A program made the position numbers and the translations under genes. The notes below the pieces were generated by a model. The model made no database searches. It was given only the letters and a program-made list of their open reading frames with translations, and had not been told where the DNA came from. Shown here piece by piece: positions 1 to 12,090 of a stretch of 64,000 nt of DNA. Numbering within the stretch: position 1 is the first letter of the stretch; every line of letters starts with the position of its first letter. Where the stretch lies: the NCBI GenBank assembly GCA_022605955.1, contig JAKCOZ010000032.1, forward strand, positions 6,076,001-6,140,000. Direction: 5' to 3'. Source of the DNA: Rallus limicola. Taxonomy: Eukaryota > Chordata > Aves > Gruiformes > Rallidae.

Positions 1-1762
1 ATTTAAGGGCAGAACACAGTACAACATTTATAATGGCATGAGATTCACCAAGGGAATGCCTCTAGATTGTTGATTAAAGCAGTCACTTTAGATATTAAGC
101 GTAGTAGAAATTCTTCCTAAACAAGGTATTTTCCCCCAGCTTTAAAACAGATTCCTCTTCTCTAAACAAATCATTTAGTCCTTTGGAAGTTCACACTGCT
201 GTCATGGACAAGAGGCCCTGCTTGGCACCCTGCCTGGTCAAGGTCTTGTCAGGGACTGAGAACCTACGTGTTACTCCTCAAGGCACTAGTCGGGCAAAAG
301 GGTCTGGCAGTCGCAGTTCAGGGATCGTATGCACTGGGTAACTTCTTGTCTTCATGACAAGGCTGTCCATTACAAGAAGATTCATTTGAAGGTCCTTCTT
401 CTTGTGGACTTAAAAGGGGCCTCTTAAGAGCTTCGTCCTTCTGAATCATTAGCAGCTGGTGTGCTAGAAATCCAAGGGAGCAGAAGACAAAGATTCTTTA
501 CCCTAAAAATCTTTGGAGCTTCCATCTTTGGCTGCTGAGATAGTTTTCATCTGATGATTGAGCCTAGTTGGCCAGTGAGAAAGATGATGAAAGGTGCTGA
601 CTGCAGTAGAAGTGGTAGTAGTGCTATACTCTGCAATGTCTTAAGCGTGTAAGACAGTGAGCTGACAATTTGAAAAGTGAACCATTTGTGAAGCTCAGAG
701 TCCTTTAATTAGATTCTGAAGATGCAAATAGGTCTTCTCAATATTTAGAAAAGCAACAGAGATTTCTAAAATGGCTATAAAAGGATAGGCAGCCATCTAG
801 ACTAAAGGTATCTATGATACTGCTTGTATTAGGACGCAAGTACATACAGTACATCTCTAAAAGATGGGTAGGGTTCTCCTTTCTATTGGATTGGAACAGT
901 CCCAGGAAAGGAAATATAATTCCACCACTGTGAGAGGTAAATTTTACTAATGAGCTCTATATGAACAACTTCAGATTAAGAAATTCTGATGAGATCTAAG
1001 AATTTTCAAGATAAATTTAAAAGATACCACAATCTGATTCTCATTCCACTGATATCACTGATGAATGAAGTGTAGCCTTTTCACATTTCATTTCATCCTC
1101 AATGGTCTTTGCAAATGTTACTTACTTAACTTTCAAAATCCTCATGGGTGAAAACTGAAGCATCAGAATTAGCAGGCTTGGTCACACTACATGAATCAGT
1201 ATCAATTAATAAGGGTGTAGTATACTTGATAGAACAGAATTGCTTTTTCTAAAGTCACGGCAGAATCGTCAGAATCTGAATTAGAACTGAGCTGCTCCTG
1301 GTTTTTTGTATAATAACTTCAATGAACTCCTTTCCTCTCACTGCAGGCGTGGATGGTTTTGGTTTATAGAATCCTGCGTTCACTCATCTCAAGTACCTTC
1401 AGATGTCAGCGTGAGGTATCACAGCCATCAGTGTTTTTAGCCAGTTTATGCAATCCTGATACTTGTAAAGATAACTAACGGTTCTCATTGAGGAGTTAGC
1501 ACTTCTTTTCATTTTGGAAGTATAGTATTTAAAAATAGGTCTCTCAAATTCAAAGCAAGCAATGTGTCACAGAATATGTGGTCTTAAAATACAAGCCACC
1601 TTTGGTATGAGTTAAAGCAAGCCATTTTTTTTCTTAGTCGATTTTAATAACCAGGACTTTGGCTACAGATAACTGAAACATACGTGTCAAAGTATCTGGA
1701 AAGAGTAAGGCATACACCTGTGGTTACAGAAATACAAAATGACAAGTGCAGAATATGTTTAC
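1..1762 (-). other. MYPN: MYPN intron after first coding exon (partial)
   Basis: This stretch follows the MYPN exon donor on the minus strand. I looked for the next expected piece of the first Ig domain, which should begin with a Trp-Tyr-Cys type motif, and did not find it. I see no repeat family or other coding signal here. Confidence 0.7.
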
Positions 1763-2700
1763 CTGACTTCAGGTGCTGGGATTCCTACCACAATGCAGTC
1801 CAATTGCACTTTGGTTCCTTCGGGAACTTCCCTGCTCTTGAGTTTCTGAGTAAAGCGTGGAGGTTGTCCAATAGGCTCATCAGAATATACAGATGCAGAC
1901 TCTGACTCTGGTTTTACCTCTGCACTTGTTAATTGATTGATAGATTCCAAGTTTGCTGCCTGTTGATCATCTGTTTGTTCAAACGCTTGCTCTGCTTTGT
2001 TTTCCAAGTCTTGAGGTTCTGGAATGGAAAGCCTTTCTCTGTTTTCTGATGTGCTGGCTAGGCTAGAGCAACCTTTTTGAGCCGGCTTATTCTTAGAATC
2101 GATTTTGCTCCGGTAGTTTTTGCATGTTCGGGGTCTTATTCTTTCAGAGTTGTGAGCTTTGAAAAGTGAGGAGAGCTCCTCAATAAAATCTGCTGCCTTG
2201 TTTAGGAATTCCTTTTTGGATTCTGATTCGGAAGGGAGCTGGGGTTTCTTTAGATCTTGAGAGCTCCCTTTGGAGCCCTTCGTATTTCTGACATGGTCCT
2301 GACAAAAGTTTGAGTGCAGACCGTTGTCTGATGTTTTCAGAGCTGTAGACTGAGCCATTTGTTTGCGCTTTCCTGGGGTTTTCAGCTGATCTGGGAGATG
2401 CTGTGAATGTGCCTGAAGCTCATCCTGCTTAGTTTCCAGGGGATTCTGATCAATAGCTTGTCTTGCCAGGTTGACACTTTCATCTAGCTCTTCTTGGCTC
2501 AAAAAGGCAGAGAGATCTGGGAGGTCATCTTGGGCAGCTACCTCATCTAAATCTCCAGAAGCATTGCCAAAATGGAAATTATGAGGAGCTGGTTCTGATC
2601 TGCTTCTTTCGCTCTTCCCTTGATGTTTCGTTTCAGCTAAGTAACTTTCTCTCAGAAGCTGAGATATCGAAGTCGAGGATTCTAAACTGTCGTCTTGCAT
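1763..2700 (-). CDS. MYPN: Myopalladin, first coding exon (partial gene)
   Basis: This exon encodes the N-terminal 312 residues plus two bases of the next codon. Myopalladin is a sarcomeric scaffold of striated muscle that ties alpha-actinin and nebulin/nebulette at the Z-disc to the ankyrin-repeat protein CARP (family knowledge). The start MQDDS and the block DLPDLSAFLSQEELDES (residues 59-75) are hallmarks of the palladin/myopalladin N-terminus. A second conserved block, FLNKAADFIEELSSLF, lies at 165-180. The middle is acidic, serine-rich and probably disordered. The first Ig domain opens at about 280 (GQPPRFTQKL) and is cut by the exon end after PAPEV. The start is the ATG at 2700-2698, one base after a good acceptor (pyrimidine tract then GGCAG). 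An in-frame ATG 30 bases upstream lies inside that intron tract and is rejected. The donor is AG/gtaaac at 1763/1762. Later exons lie left of the window. Confidence 0.93.
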
Positions 2701-2701
2701 G

Positions 2702-5104
2702 CTGCCAACAAAAAGGACAGACAGGACCACACCTTATCAATAGCAAATTTTGTGATCACACACAATTACAGGCTTTCTGAAAATAAGATCACAGCATTTT
2801 CAAAGTGCATCTGCGTGCTAAACATTAACTCTTAAGTGTGGCCTTTGTTGAAAGCCCTGCTTCAGTGCGCGCTGCCAGATACAGGTGCCTTTACCCAGTA
2901 AAATCCATCTATTATCACCTTCTCCCATTGATAGCCTTACACAATAGAGTGACCACAGATGTGGTAATTTGTGCTTTGTTCCAAGCAAAACTTCAACTAC
3001 AGAGATACTAACTGAGTTTCAGTGTCAAGTCTGTATCTTGGCTGATGTGTATTTCTTCACTAAGAGACAGCCTCACCAGATGGATTAAATGCAGTGGCTA
3101 TTTCAAGGACTGAAAGTCATGAGAGAGTAACAGTGCTTTTAAATGAAGTAAATTTGGCTTGAAAGACACTGAGGTATTAAGTAAATGAACCCTCAAAAGC
3201 TTTTGAGGGATAGGAGGAGGGAGAAGGGGGCGAGAAGAACAAAATACTCTGTAATGACAATTTTTCATTTAAAATTCTTTAAAGAATGTTCTACACATTC
3301 TTAAATTGAGCATTATTTCCAATAAGCTAATTAAAGTAAGCAGAGAATTATGTCATTATTTGATACAAACATTATTTTTACTACAGGCCTTTCAAAGGCA
3401 TTATCCTGGGTTATCCTGATTTTGAGAAAACGTACTGCAGATGAGAAGACACTAACAGACAGCCTGTACTTAACCGGCATGGCTGGTAAGCAAAGCTGAT
3501 GTATCCCTTTTGATACTTCAGTAATATTCTGTGTTATATTCTCCTTCTATTTACACAAGAGCCATTATGAATGTCGAGGGCTTCTGATGTCACAGTAACA
3601 TGGTTATCTTAAGGTGACTTAAATATGAGGACAAATAAGACAAATGCCCTTCACAGAGCCAATTCCTCACAGACACTGAAACACATAAATGCCTATTGTC
3701 TGGATCCATCTCTCAGAATATGCAGTGCACAATATCTCTTTTCAATTTCACTTATGGGCTGGCGAGTCTTGCTGTGATGGTTTCAAACAGTCCTACCCCA
3801 AGGTGTCTGATTTGTGTCACTGCAGAAAGTTCTGTTCCTGTCATGGCATCAAGAGAAGGGGACATGCATGCCCTTGCCTCAGCCATTTCCGTTCAGAGCC
3901 TTATATAACTGCTTAAGTTGCCAGAGAAAGAGAAGTGAAAAAAGGTATCTCTCCCATGAAAAGCTTTCTGCTGCACTAGTGGGACAGTCATCCCTGGGAG
4001 AGGGCTGGTATAAAGCAAATGAGGTGCTCGTGGCTCCTACTGCTGCAGCATTTCTTCCTGGAGTGTGAGAGCCCTTCTTCCTTACTTAGAAAAAGGAAAG
4101 CTTCAATTTAAACTGTTTATATTCTTCTTTGATTAGTGAATGTTAATCCGTCATATTCTGATGTGCATTTTGAAACCTTAATGCCTCTGCCCGAGACACA
4201 AATTCTTACACTGAAATTCTTCTTCTTATGTAAATATTATTTGGCCTTTTAGATTTATTGATTTTTATTTTATTTTGGTAATAAGAAACAAGCAAAATCA
4301 GTAAGACAACTAAGGCACCCAACCACAAGCTTGTGCCTGTATGAAAAATAAAATACCGTATAAATTAGATGCTTCTAAGCTCCCAATCTAGTCCCTTCAA
4401 CTGAGCCAGGGTCTGCAATCCTATTTGAACACTTGGCATTAAATTATCTGGCACAGTGTTTCAGTGAAGCTGTGGCACATAAGAGAACATTGATTTGGGA
4501 AGCCCACAGGAGATAATATTGTAAGCTGCTTCATGACTGGGCACAGGATGTAATTTAACCTCTTAAGAGAACAAGGAGGTCTCTGTGAGGCTTAAAGTTC
4601 CCGCTCCATGCATACTGCTTTTGCTTGCTCAGCTTTTGCTTCTTAAACAGCTGTGTGACCTTACTGAAGCTGAACATGTTTAAGGGGCTATACTATCTTG
4701 TTTATGTGCTGAAAGCATACTATGCGCTGCAAAGGTCACAGCTAAAACTGCATTTTCAACTCTGAAAGAGTTTAAATGCATTCTAATGTAAGGAGTTCAC
4801 CAGCTGGAAGACAAACCTTGCACACAAATGAGCTGCAAACCAAGAATATAGGCGTTGTAGTGCAAGTTTGTTTCGGACCTCTTCCCCATGTTCCACCTTG
4901 TATCTACTTAAAAACAGAAGGGAGGAAACAGAGCCCTAGTCAGCTCTTTTCTCTGCATGGTGCAGCTGGTTTAGCCTGCAAAAAGAGAGCAGCAAGTGCT
5001 TTGAGTGGGATGTCATGGGAGGTACAGTGTCTCAAAATCTATCTCTGGAGGGATGCAGCTCCCCACTAACCTCTCTGCATGTAGCTGTGGCTAAATTTCA
5101 GCAT

Positions 5105-5105
<1 letters not shown>
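2702..5105. other. MYPN 5' intron or intergenic DNA
   Basis: AT-rich non-coding sequence upstream of the MYPN start exon. An acceptor directly precedes the MYPN ATG, so at least one untranslated MYPN exon must lie further right; I could not place it. The only distinct structure is a perfect 20-bp palindrome at 3190-3209, followed by a purine-rich stretch to about 3238. Short open frames here show no recognisable protein. Confidence 0.6.
3190..3209. repeat. Perfect 20-bp palindrome
   Basis: The arms CCCTCAAAAG and CTTTTGAGGG are exact reverse complements with no spacer and a central HindIII-type AAGCTT. The flanking bases (A on both sides) do not continue the symmetry. Confidence 0.9.

Positions 5106-5140
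<35 letters not shown>
5106..5140. repeat. Homopolymer of 35 C
   Basis: An uninterrupted run of 35 cytosines, preceded by GCATT and followed by GCCGTG. Open frames across it encode polyproline on the plus strand or polyglycine on the minus strand and are artefacts of the tract. Confidence 0.95.
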
Positions 5141-5141
<1 letters not shown>

Positions 5142-6504
5142 CCGTGTATGTATCTTTGCATAACTTTAGCTGCTACAGCAGAAGGCTGCATTTTACAGGG
5201 TTGAATAGGTATGTGTATTACAGAGTCACAATATTTAGCTTGCTGCATTTCTTGGCCACTCTTTCTGAAACATTTTGGAATGGCAGGTCTTCATTTCATC
5301 TCGGTGTCTGTGAATGTCATCACAGCTGAAAAAAGGTGATGTGGTTCTGTAGAGAACACTGGACACTCTAAGGAGGAAAAGCAAGCAGGAAAATAATACT
5401 TTGTGATCAAAACCTGTCAAAGTCAGTTAAAGAGCTCCTGCAATAATTTTCTTGAGGGGGTGTATGAAAATCATATGGCCATGACTACTCGGGGTTTCAT
5501 TTTCCTCTGCTGTGAATCTATTGCTTGATTTTCTCATTAAGTGCTAGGTCTGTTTGAACAGAGGTCGTTAATCACAGTGCAGCATTCCTGCAGGTAACCA
5601 TAGTAAAGCGACTGTTGGTTCAGTATGGTTGGTTGAGACTTTGTTCTGGGTCTTGCATATCTTCTATTCACCTTTTGAACAAAGCTTTGAAACATGAAAG
5701 AAATGATTTCTGCTAATTCCCTTGAGGAGTGTTACTGCAGTATGAGGAGATGCTCTCTAAGGTGGTGTGTTTCAAATTGCAAAACAGCTTTATAATTCTA
5801 GTTTGCAAAAACGTGTGATGAAGAAGCCACTGTCTGATAGCAAAAGGAGGAAAATTACATGCAAATTACTGCAAAATAATAAAACCGAGGTTAATCCAGT
5901 TAAAGTTATTAATTGTGCTTTGAGAGACTTCCAGTTGGTTTTGTTTGCTGTGTGGGGATTTTTTTTCTACAAGGAGTTACCCTCTCCAAGGACTGTGGAG
6001 GGCTGGTGATTGAGGGAAGTGCTGGGCAGACTGAAGCCATTCAGACTTCAGCCAGTGAGAACAGCTTTGGTTCAGATAGACCTGTCTGGGCCAGGCAGCA
6101 GTAAGACTGAATTCAATATATTTTCCAAAATATCTATTACATTGTCTTTCTAGTGAGTGAAAAGATATCACCAGAGGATCAACTATGCCATTACAGGTTT
6201 GATTAATGATAATTTAAAATAATTTAGCCTTTCTGTAGCCAGAATTGGAATCTAAGCTCCAAAATTAAGATCTGGTCTTGTCTCCAGCCTTTCTCTTTGC
6301 CCGATGTTCAGAACTGTTTAGGCTGAGATGGGGAGCTGGCCTTGATGTGCCTTGAGCCTTCCCTTTAATTTTTCCTGATGAAGACTGCAGAATCAGTGTC
6401 CTGGCTGCAGTTCCCTCAGTCCCCCAGTGTGCAGCAGCACACTGAGTGGCAGTGCATGGCAGACCCCTGCCATATCACGGGGATAGCAGAATGAATACAG
6501 TGAC

Positions 6505-6558
6505 TGCAGATATCTCTGTTGAACAGATAATTGCAGATAACTCTGTTGAGTAGGCAGG
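6505..6558. repeat. Imperfect 27-bp tandem duplication
   Basis: Two adjacent copies begin TGCAGATATCTCTGTTGA and TGCAGATAACTCTGTTGA with a period of 27 bases. The 5' halves differ at one base and the 3' parts have diverged. Confidence 0.7.
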
Positions 6559-8858
6559 AGGAAGGACAGGCTCTAGTGAAAACACAGTAGACAGCAATCT
6601 GTGGTGTCAATGAACACACTGGTTATTTTGCAGACTGGAAAAATCCGCCTCATAACAAACGAGTATAAAGGGAAGGAAATGCAATACTAGTTATAAATAA
6701 TAGACTTAAACTGGTGTTATTTAGGATTGAAAATGGGATGCCTGACTCCAGCAGCCAGCAGTCCTCTACTCTTGACCGGTTCGTTACCTACATGACCAAG
6801 CAAGTGCATTGAGGGCAACAGTTTTTGCTTTCCCAGGACGCTAACAGCAGTGACCTTGGGCACCTATTGTCTTGAGAGACTTCAGAGAATGTCATGACCA
6901 AAACCAACTGCATGGACTTCTTCAGTCTACTAATTCAGTTTCCACTGTCCAGATAATTGCACAAGCTTGCAGAGTTTCCAAGAGCATCTATTTATGGCAA
7001 GGTTCTCATTAGCCACATTATCTTTAGGATAAAATATTCACAAAGGTGGAATTAGCTTCCACAGTTTGTTTTGGCAGTGACTCGACTTAAAATTCCTTAC
7101 TTGGAAGGCAGGAAAATTGCACCACGGGACATTCACGCAGTGTGACACCAAACCCTTCAATTTCCTCTTCTGTGAGGCTTGTTAGGCTCATTGCTGAGTC
7201 ATCACTGAAAGAATCTGAGCTTTTTCCTAAGAAAACAGCAGGAGCCAAATCTCTGCCAAAGAGAAGGGAAGCCCGGGTATGTCTGAGTGCAGACCCTCTG
7301 TTGTGGTAGGTGAGAGACAGCTTTGCCCTTAAGATGTTGGTTTTTTTTTTTCAAACACCCTTTTGTTTTACTGTAACAGAAGTTATCTGCAAATAGATTT
7401 AATAGAAAAAGCATTTCAACATCTTTTTTGGCCTTCAGGTGTATTTACAAACGAGTAGTTTTAGTAGGTGCATGTTGTTCCTGTGCCTAGCTTTTCAAGC
7501 TGCCAGCATTTTAAATGAGACTGGGTTTGTGTGAAGCCCCAGCTAGCAAACTGCCACCTCTTCCTCGACAGAGTGGCACCTTTGTGGCCTTTACACAGCC
7601 CTGTGTGCACAGGAAACTGGGAAGCACTGGGTAGCAGATATTAGAGGCTGTATCCCTTTCCCATTGAATTTAGTAGCCCGTAAGTCGCATTTGCCCGTAT
7701 TGTGTTGAGCACTAACAGTTACACAGGGCTGTTTCCACAGTAGGATTGCAGCTATGAAAAACAAGCCAGGAGATGGCCCAAGCGATCGGCCTTGCAGACG
7801 TTTAAGGATCACAATCACATTCGTACATGCTTGCAGGAATTCTCACTTAGCAGTTGCCATTGTCACCCCCTTTGGTTCCTGCCTGTTGACAAGCTGTAGC
7901 TGCTGCAAGACGCCAGGCCTAGGGAAGGTTGGGCTGGAGCACAGGACTAAGGCTAGAGGTTTTGTGTGTGTTTTTTTGTGGGGAGGGGGGTTGCTGAATG
8001 TAAGCTATTCGTAAGCATTGCGTTTTGGAAAGCTATGTGCAAGACAGTGGGTTACTTTTCTGGTTTAGGCACCAGATGGTGGCTTTGAATTCTGTTCCTT
8101 GTAATGAATCGAGAAATTCAGATAACAAAGCTCCCACCTCTAGGGAATGTAATTAAATAATGGAAAACAAGGCACAAGCCTCCAACCCCCCCAGGAGTGA
8201 AACCGCTTCTGATGGAAACAAAATCCCTCTAAGAACAAGTAGGCTAAAGGTTATGTGCATGTTCAGGGAACATCCTACTTCTTTATGTATATTTTTCAGT
8301 ACAACCTTTTTAATATTTTGCATTTTTCTTCAGTCTCTAATCCATTTTTTTAAATCCTAGACCTTAAACCTCCCATTTGATTGCAAGTCTAAAAGAGGCT
8401 GGTAGCTGCTTCTTGCTTTCTGTTATGTAACTCTGTAAACGGTGAAAAGACTGGTGGTGGCAGTGTGTTAAGTATCTTCACATGGTGCTGCCTGTTGCTT
8501 TAATGTTGATGTCTGCTGTTTGAGGGATTTTTAAATTGCTGCTATAACTGATGTGTGGTTCCTACTGCTTCTGGTCAGAAAAATAAGTAGGATCAGACCC
8601 TCTTCTGTAAATAAAACCTCTAATAATCCAGCTTCAGTCTTTAGGGATATTTTAGTACAGATTTGGAGCGACTACACTTAAATTGCTCAGGATTTACTTG
8701 AAGTAGCTGTGAACAGAATTAGAAACTCCCACCTTGCAGCCCACCTATTTGGATATGCCACGCAGTTACATTTTTAAAGTACTTTTCAGGTAAAATGCAA
8801 CATTTTCCTCTACAAACTTGGATCTTATACCATGAAAAGTGTTGTCTGTGTACAGTTT

Positions 8859-8910
8859 TCTGGAAGGAAGGGAAAAGAGAGAAAAGAAAGGAAGAAAGGG
8901 AAGGGAAAAA
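8859..8910. repeat. Purine-rich low-complexity tract
   Basis: A G/A run built from GGAAG, AAGAGAG and GGAAGAAAGG type units. It is low complexity with no coding potential and ends just before a MEF2-like site. Confidence 0.7.
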
Positions 8911-8911
8911 T

Positions 8912-8921
8912 CTAAATATAG
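8912..8921. promoter_or_regulatory. Candidate MEF2 site
   Basis: CTAAATATAG fits the MEF2 consensus YTAWWWWTAR. An identical copy occurs at 12037-12046. MYPN is a striated-muscle gene, so MEF2 input is plausible, but such sites are common by chance in AT-rich DNA. Confidence 0.25.
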
Positions 8922-11900
8922 ATCATGCAATACTTAGAATTTGGGGGATGTCATTGTTTTTAAGAAATCTTTAATGGCTTGGGAGTTGAGCAGTGCCTCA
9001 TCTTTTGAGTCCTTGTGATAGTTGATTGAGGTCTTAACTGTTAAAAGTAATTCTAAATTCCTTTTAAAGTGAACTTGCTATCTAGATTTTCATTAGAAAA
9101 GGAACACAGAATTGAATTATCTATATACAGTTATATATAGTCTATATTTGGTTAAACTATTATGCTGGAGTAATAAATAATTTGAATTCATAATGATATA
9201 ATTTAGCATGTGAGTGTTTTATGAACATTAGTTAAATAATATCAGACCACAAGCAAGTGATTTGAAACTGGAATACTGAAGAGTTGGGATTTCTGTAGCA
9301 GAGGATCTATCTAGACTGCTTTTTGTGGTGATAGTGGTTTCTTCTCATACAGTTCTTTTCCTCTCTCTGAAGGGGTTCACCATTTCACCCAGGAATATCT
9401 GAATATGACTCAAAGCATACAAATGTTAAAGTCTTAAAAGCACCTATTTTGCTCTAAGAAACTTTTAATGAGATGTAAGAGCACCTCTTTTGCAAGCAAA
9501 TAGTGATATTTGTCTCTCAAGTCATTCTGCAGAAGGGATAAATCCTCCCTCCAAGTCATCCTGCAGAAGATGTTGCACTTGGCTTCATGCCCTGGCCTGT
9601 GACCTTAGTGTTACAGTAGTGAGTACCCTAAACAGCATAAATCTCTCAACTCTTCTTCAAGCAAAAAGCACATTCAAAGCTCTTTAACTTTTTCAGCGCT
9701 TCCTTCCTACTATCATATAATGAAAAGACCTTCTCTTTTTTACTCTGGCCACAAAAAGTCTTTCTTTTCTCATAATTTGTATTGTTCCTTAGTTGTTCCC
9801 AAAATGAGAACGGAGACCCTTTCTTACCCATGCCTCAAGTTCTCTTCTGCAACGTAGACAATATCTTGAAGAACCTCCATATCAAATCAAACTGAAACTG
9901 AAATATATTTAATCTGATGTTTAAGTTAGAAGGTCAAAAAGGAAAACAGGTGATGACTGTCTTTAAGACCTGCCTGGGTGCTTCTCCATCCTCCTCTCCC
10001 ACTGACCTGCGAAGGCTGGGTCTCAGATGTCAGGGCAAGCTCTGAGTGCTCCTAACGTAGGACAAGTTTCTATTGATTCAAGTAATGTACGCAGACCAGT
10101 TTCCTTCAAGGACTGCCCACATGGGAAGGAGTTTATATGAAAGGCCCAAAGAGATACAGCAGAGATCCACAAGTTGGTGCTGAATGTACATGCAAAAGTC
10201 TTCAATGGAAAATATAACTGACAGGCAGCAATATTCAGTTGTTCAGTTGTTCCTGCAAACACAGACATGCCACTCTGGAAGCCTTGCATGGCTCAAACTG
10301 CAAATCCACTTTCATGGACTGGGACCCAAATGAGTTAAACTCAGCAATTTCTGTTATTCCTGCAAACAGGGGTGTGTGAGCAGTGTGGAAATCCACAAAT
10401 TCGTGCTGGTGAGGGATACTGTAAAGTTTGAGCCTGGTACTGAAGCTACAGCTTAGCCCTGAGTGTTAAAAAGTGATTTAGGTATTGCATAGGCTCGGTC
10501 TAGACTGACAAATTACAGCACTGCATGAGGTGCTGTAAGGAGAATTTGCATGACTTAAAACGCTGAGCAAATGTCTCTGTTCTGCCTGTGTATGTGAGTG
10601 GCACCGACGTCAAGGGAATTGTGCGTGTGTATCTGAAGAACTGGCAACCGGCTGTGAGTGTAGCCAGACTGAATCATCGCACACTGGGCAAAGAAAAGCC
10701 CGGAAAAGCAGCCCTATGCAAACTAGATGGCATTTGCACGTCTTTTTGTCTGGTAATTTCCAATCTATGGGTCGTTTTGTTTTTAAAATGAGATTCAGTT
10801 TTCATACAAATGCTGGCTCCAAATGAAAAAGGGAACTCAAGCCTTAAATTAGCCATGAAAGAAATCTGGCTTGTGGTTCTTCCCCCACCCCCCCCACCCC
10901 CAACATTTTTCCAGTTGTGCCTTTCTTTTTTCACACTTTCACTCAATTTGTTTCTTTTTGTCTGCTGTTCTCTCTCTTTTAATGCTTTTTCACCAGTCTT
11001 CCTAAGAGCACTGTAACATAAAAACCTTCACATTTGAATCATACTTTCAAGCTATGACGTTTAAGTGAGTTTTGTATTAGGTGGAATTAATTTGCCTGTC
11101 CCTGCAGGATGTTACTGTTTATGAAGGCAAGTACTAAACCAGTTCAGATTTAAACAGAAAAGTCAACTGATTTGTTTGTCTCCCCTCAGTGATTACGATT
11201 TAGAGCCCATTGTCCAATTGCTGTTACAGTATTGTGGAAAATTTTAACAAAGCACCTTAATGTTGTGTTTATATGCAAATATACCTAGGCTGCAAAATCT
11301 TAGCAGCTGTTGATAAGACACATTCCTTCGGTACCAGGGCAAGACCTGCTGTAAAATCTCTCAAGAATGCACAGGAATAGCAAACCGGCACAGAGCAACA
11401 GTTCTCCTTTGTCTTTGATACTCTGTCACACACAAAACCTGGTTAACTCCGGGGTGACTGTAAAGGATTTCTGATATGTAAATGTCATTCTGCTCTGCTA
11501 CAGGAACTAACACGCTGCCTATTGCTGTTTGATCTTGCTAGCCCTTTCTGCAAGGAAACAGACAGACACAAGTACCCTGCCTGCAGGAGCCTTCAGGAGG
11601 TGTAGGAGAGGGAGAAGAACAGTGTTGAAGTTTATGAAATCATTCCATTAACATTTGCTGATTTTTGTTTCCTCTCTTAAATTCTAGAGTGTCCCCACAA
11701 ACATAAACCTTGTGACCAAAAGAAAAGGACCGATAAAGTAACCGGTGTCTTTAGCATGATCTGTATACTGCTCTGTTGACATAAACCCAAGTGCTACGCT
11801 GTTCCCTTGTCAATTGTTGACATATTATTTGGTAAAACTTAAGATGGGCTTCTGATTACTGCTTAATGTTGCAATATATTGGGCCAAACATTTGCTACTG

Positions 11901-12036
11901 ACAGTCAAATACTTTTCTGAGAGAGAAAGAGAGCGAGGGGAGATAGTGAGAGCTCAAGGGGGAGAGTTATGCCCTTCTAGCAGGACTGTTTCTGCAGCTG
12001 TTGTGTACATTAATCCAGGGAGCAGATCTCCCGGCA

Positions 12037-12046
12037 CTAAATATAG
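12037..12046. promoter_or_regulatory. Candidate MEF2 site
   Basis: Second exact CTAAATATAG match to the MEF2 consensus, upstream of MYPN on its strand. A TATA-like CTATATAAT lies at 12345-12353, but nothing ties the two to a real start site. Confidence 0.25.
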
Positions 12047-12070
12047 CCAGAGGGGTCATCTTACACGACA

Positions 12071-12090
12071 AAATAAATAAATAAATAAAT
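12071..12090. repeat. AAAT microsatellite
   Basis: Five perfect AAAT units in tandem. Confidence 0.9.

Larger units (their letters stand above)
5141..12070. other. Gene-poor DNA between MYPN and HERC4, part 1
   Basis: No coding sequence is recognised. Visible structures are a 27-bp-period duplication at 6505-6558, a purine-only-like tract at about 8859-8910, two identical MEF2-like sites (8912-8921 and 12037-12046) and a C-rich stretch near 10879-10905. A GA-rich patch lies at about 11918-11970. Any MYPN untranslated exon or muscle promoter could lie here but cannot be placed by eye. Confidence 0.55.

Noticed and set aside
2698..2730. In-frame ATG upstream of MYPN MQDDS
   Set aside because: The extra codons fall in the pyrimidine tract and AG of the acceptor, so they are intronic.
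5015..5329. Polyproline/polyglycine open frames
   Set aside because: Created only by the 35-C homopolymer.
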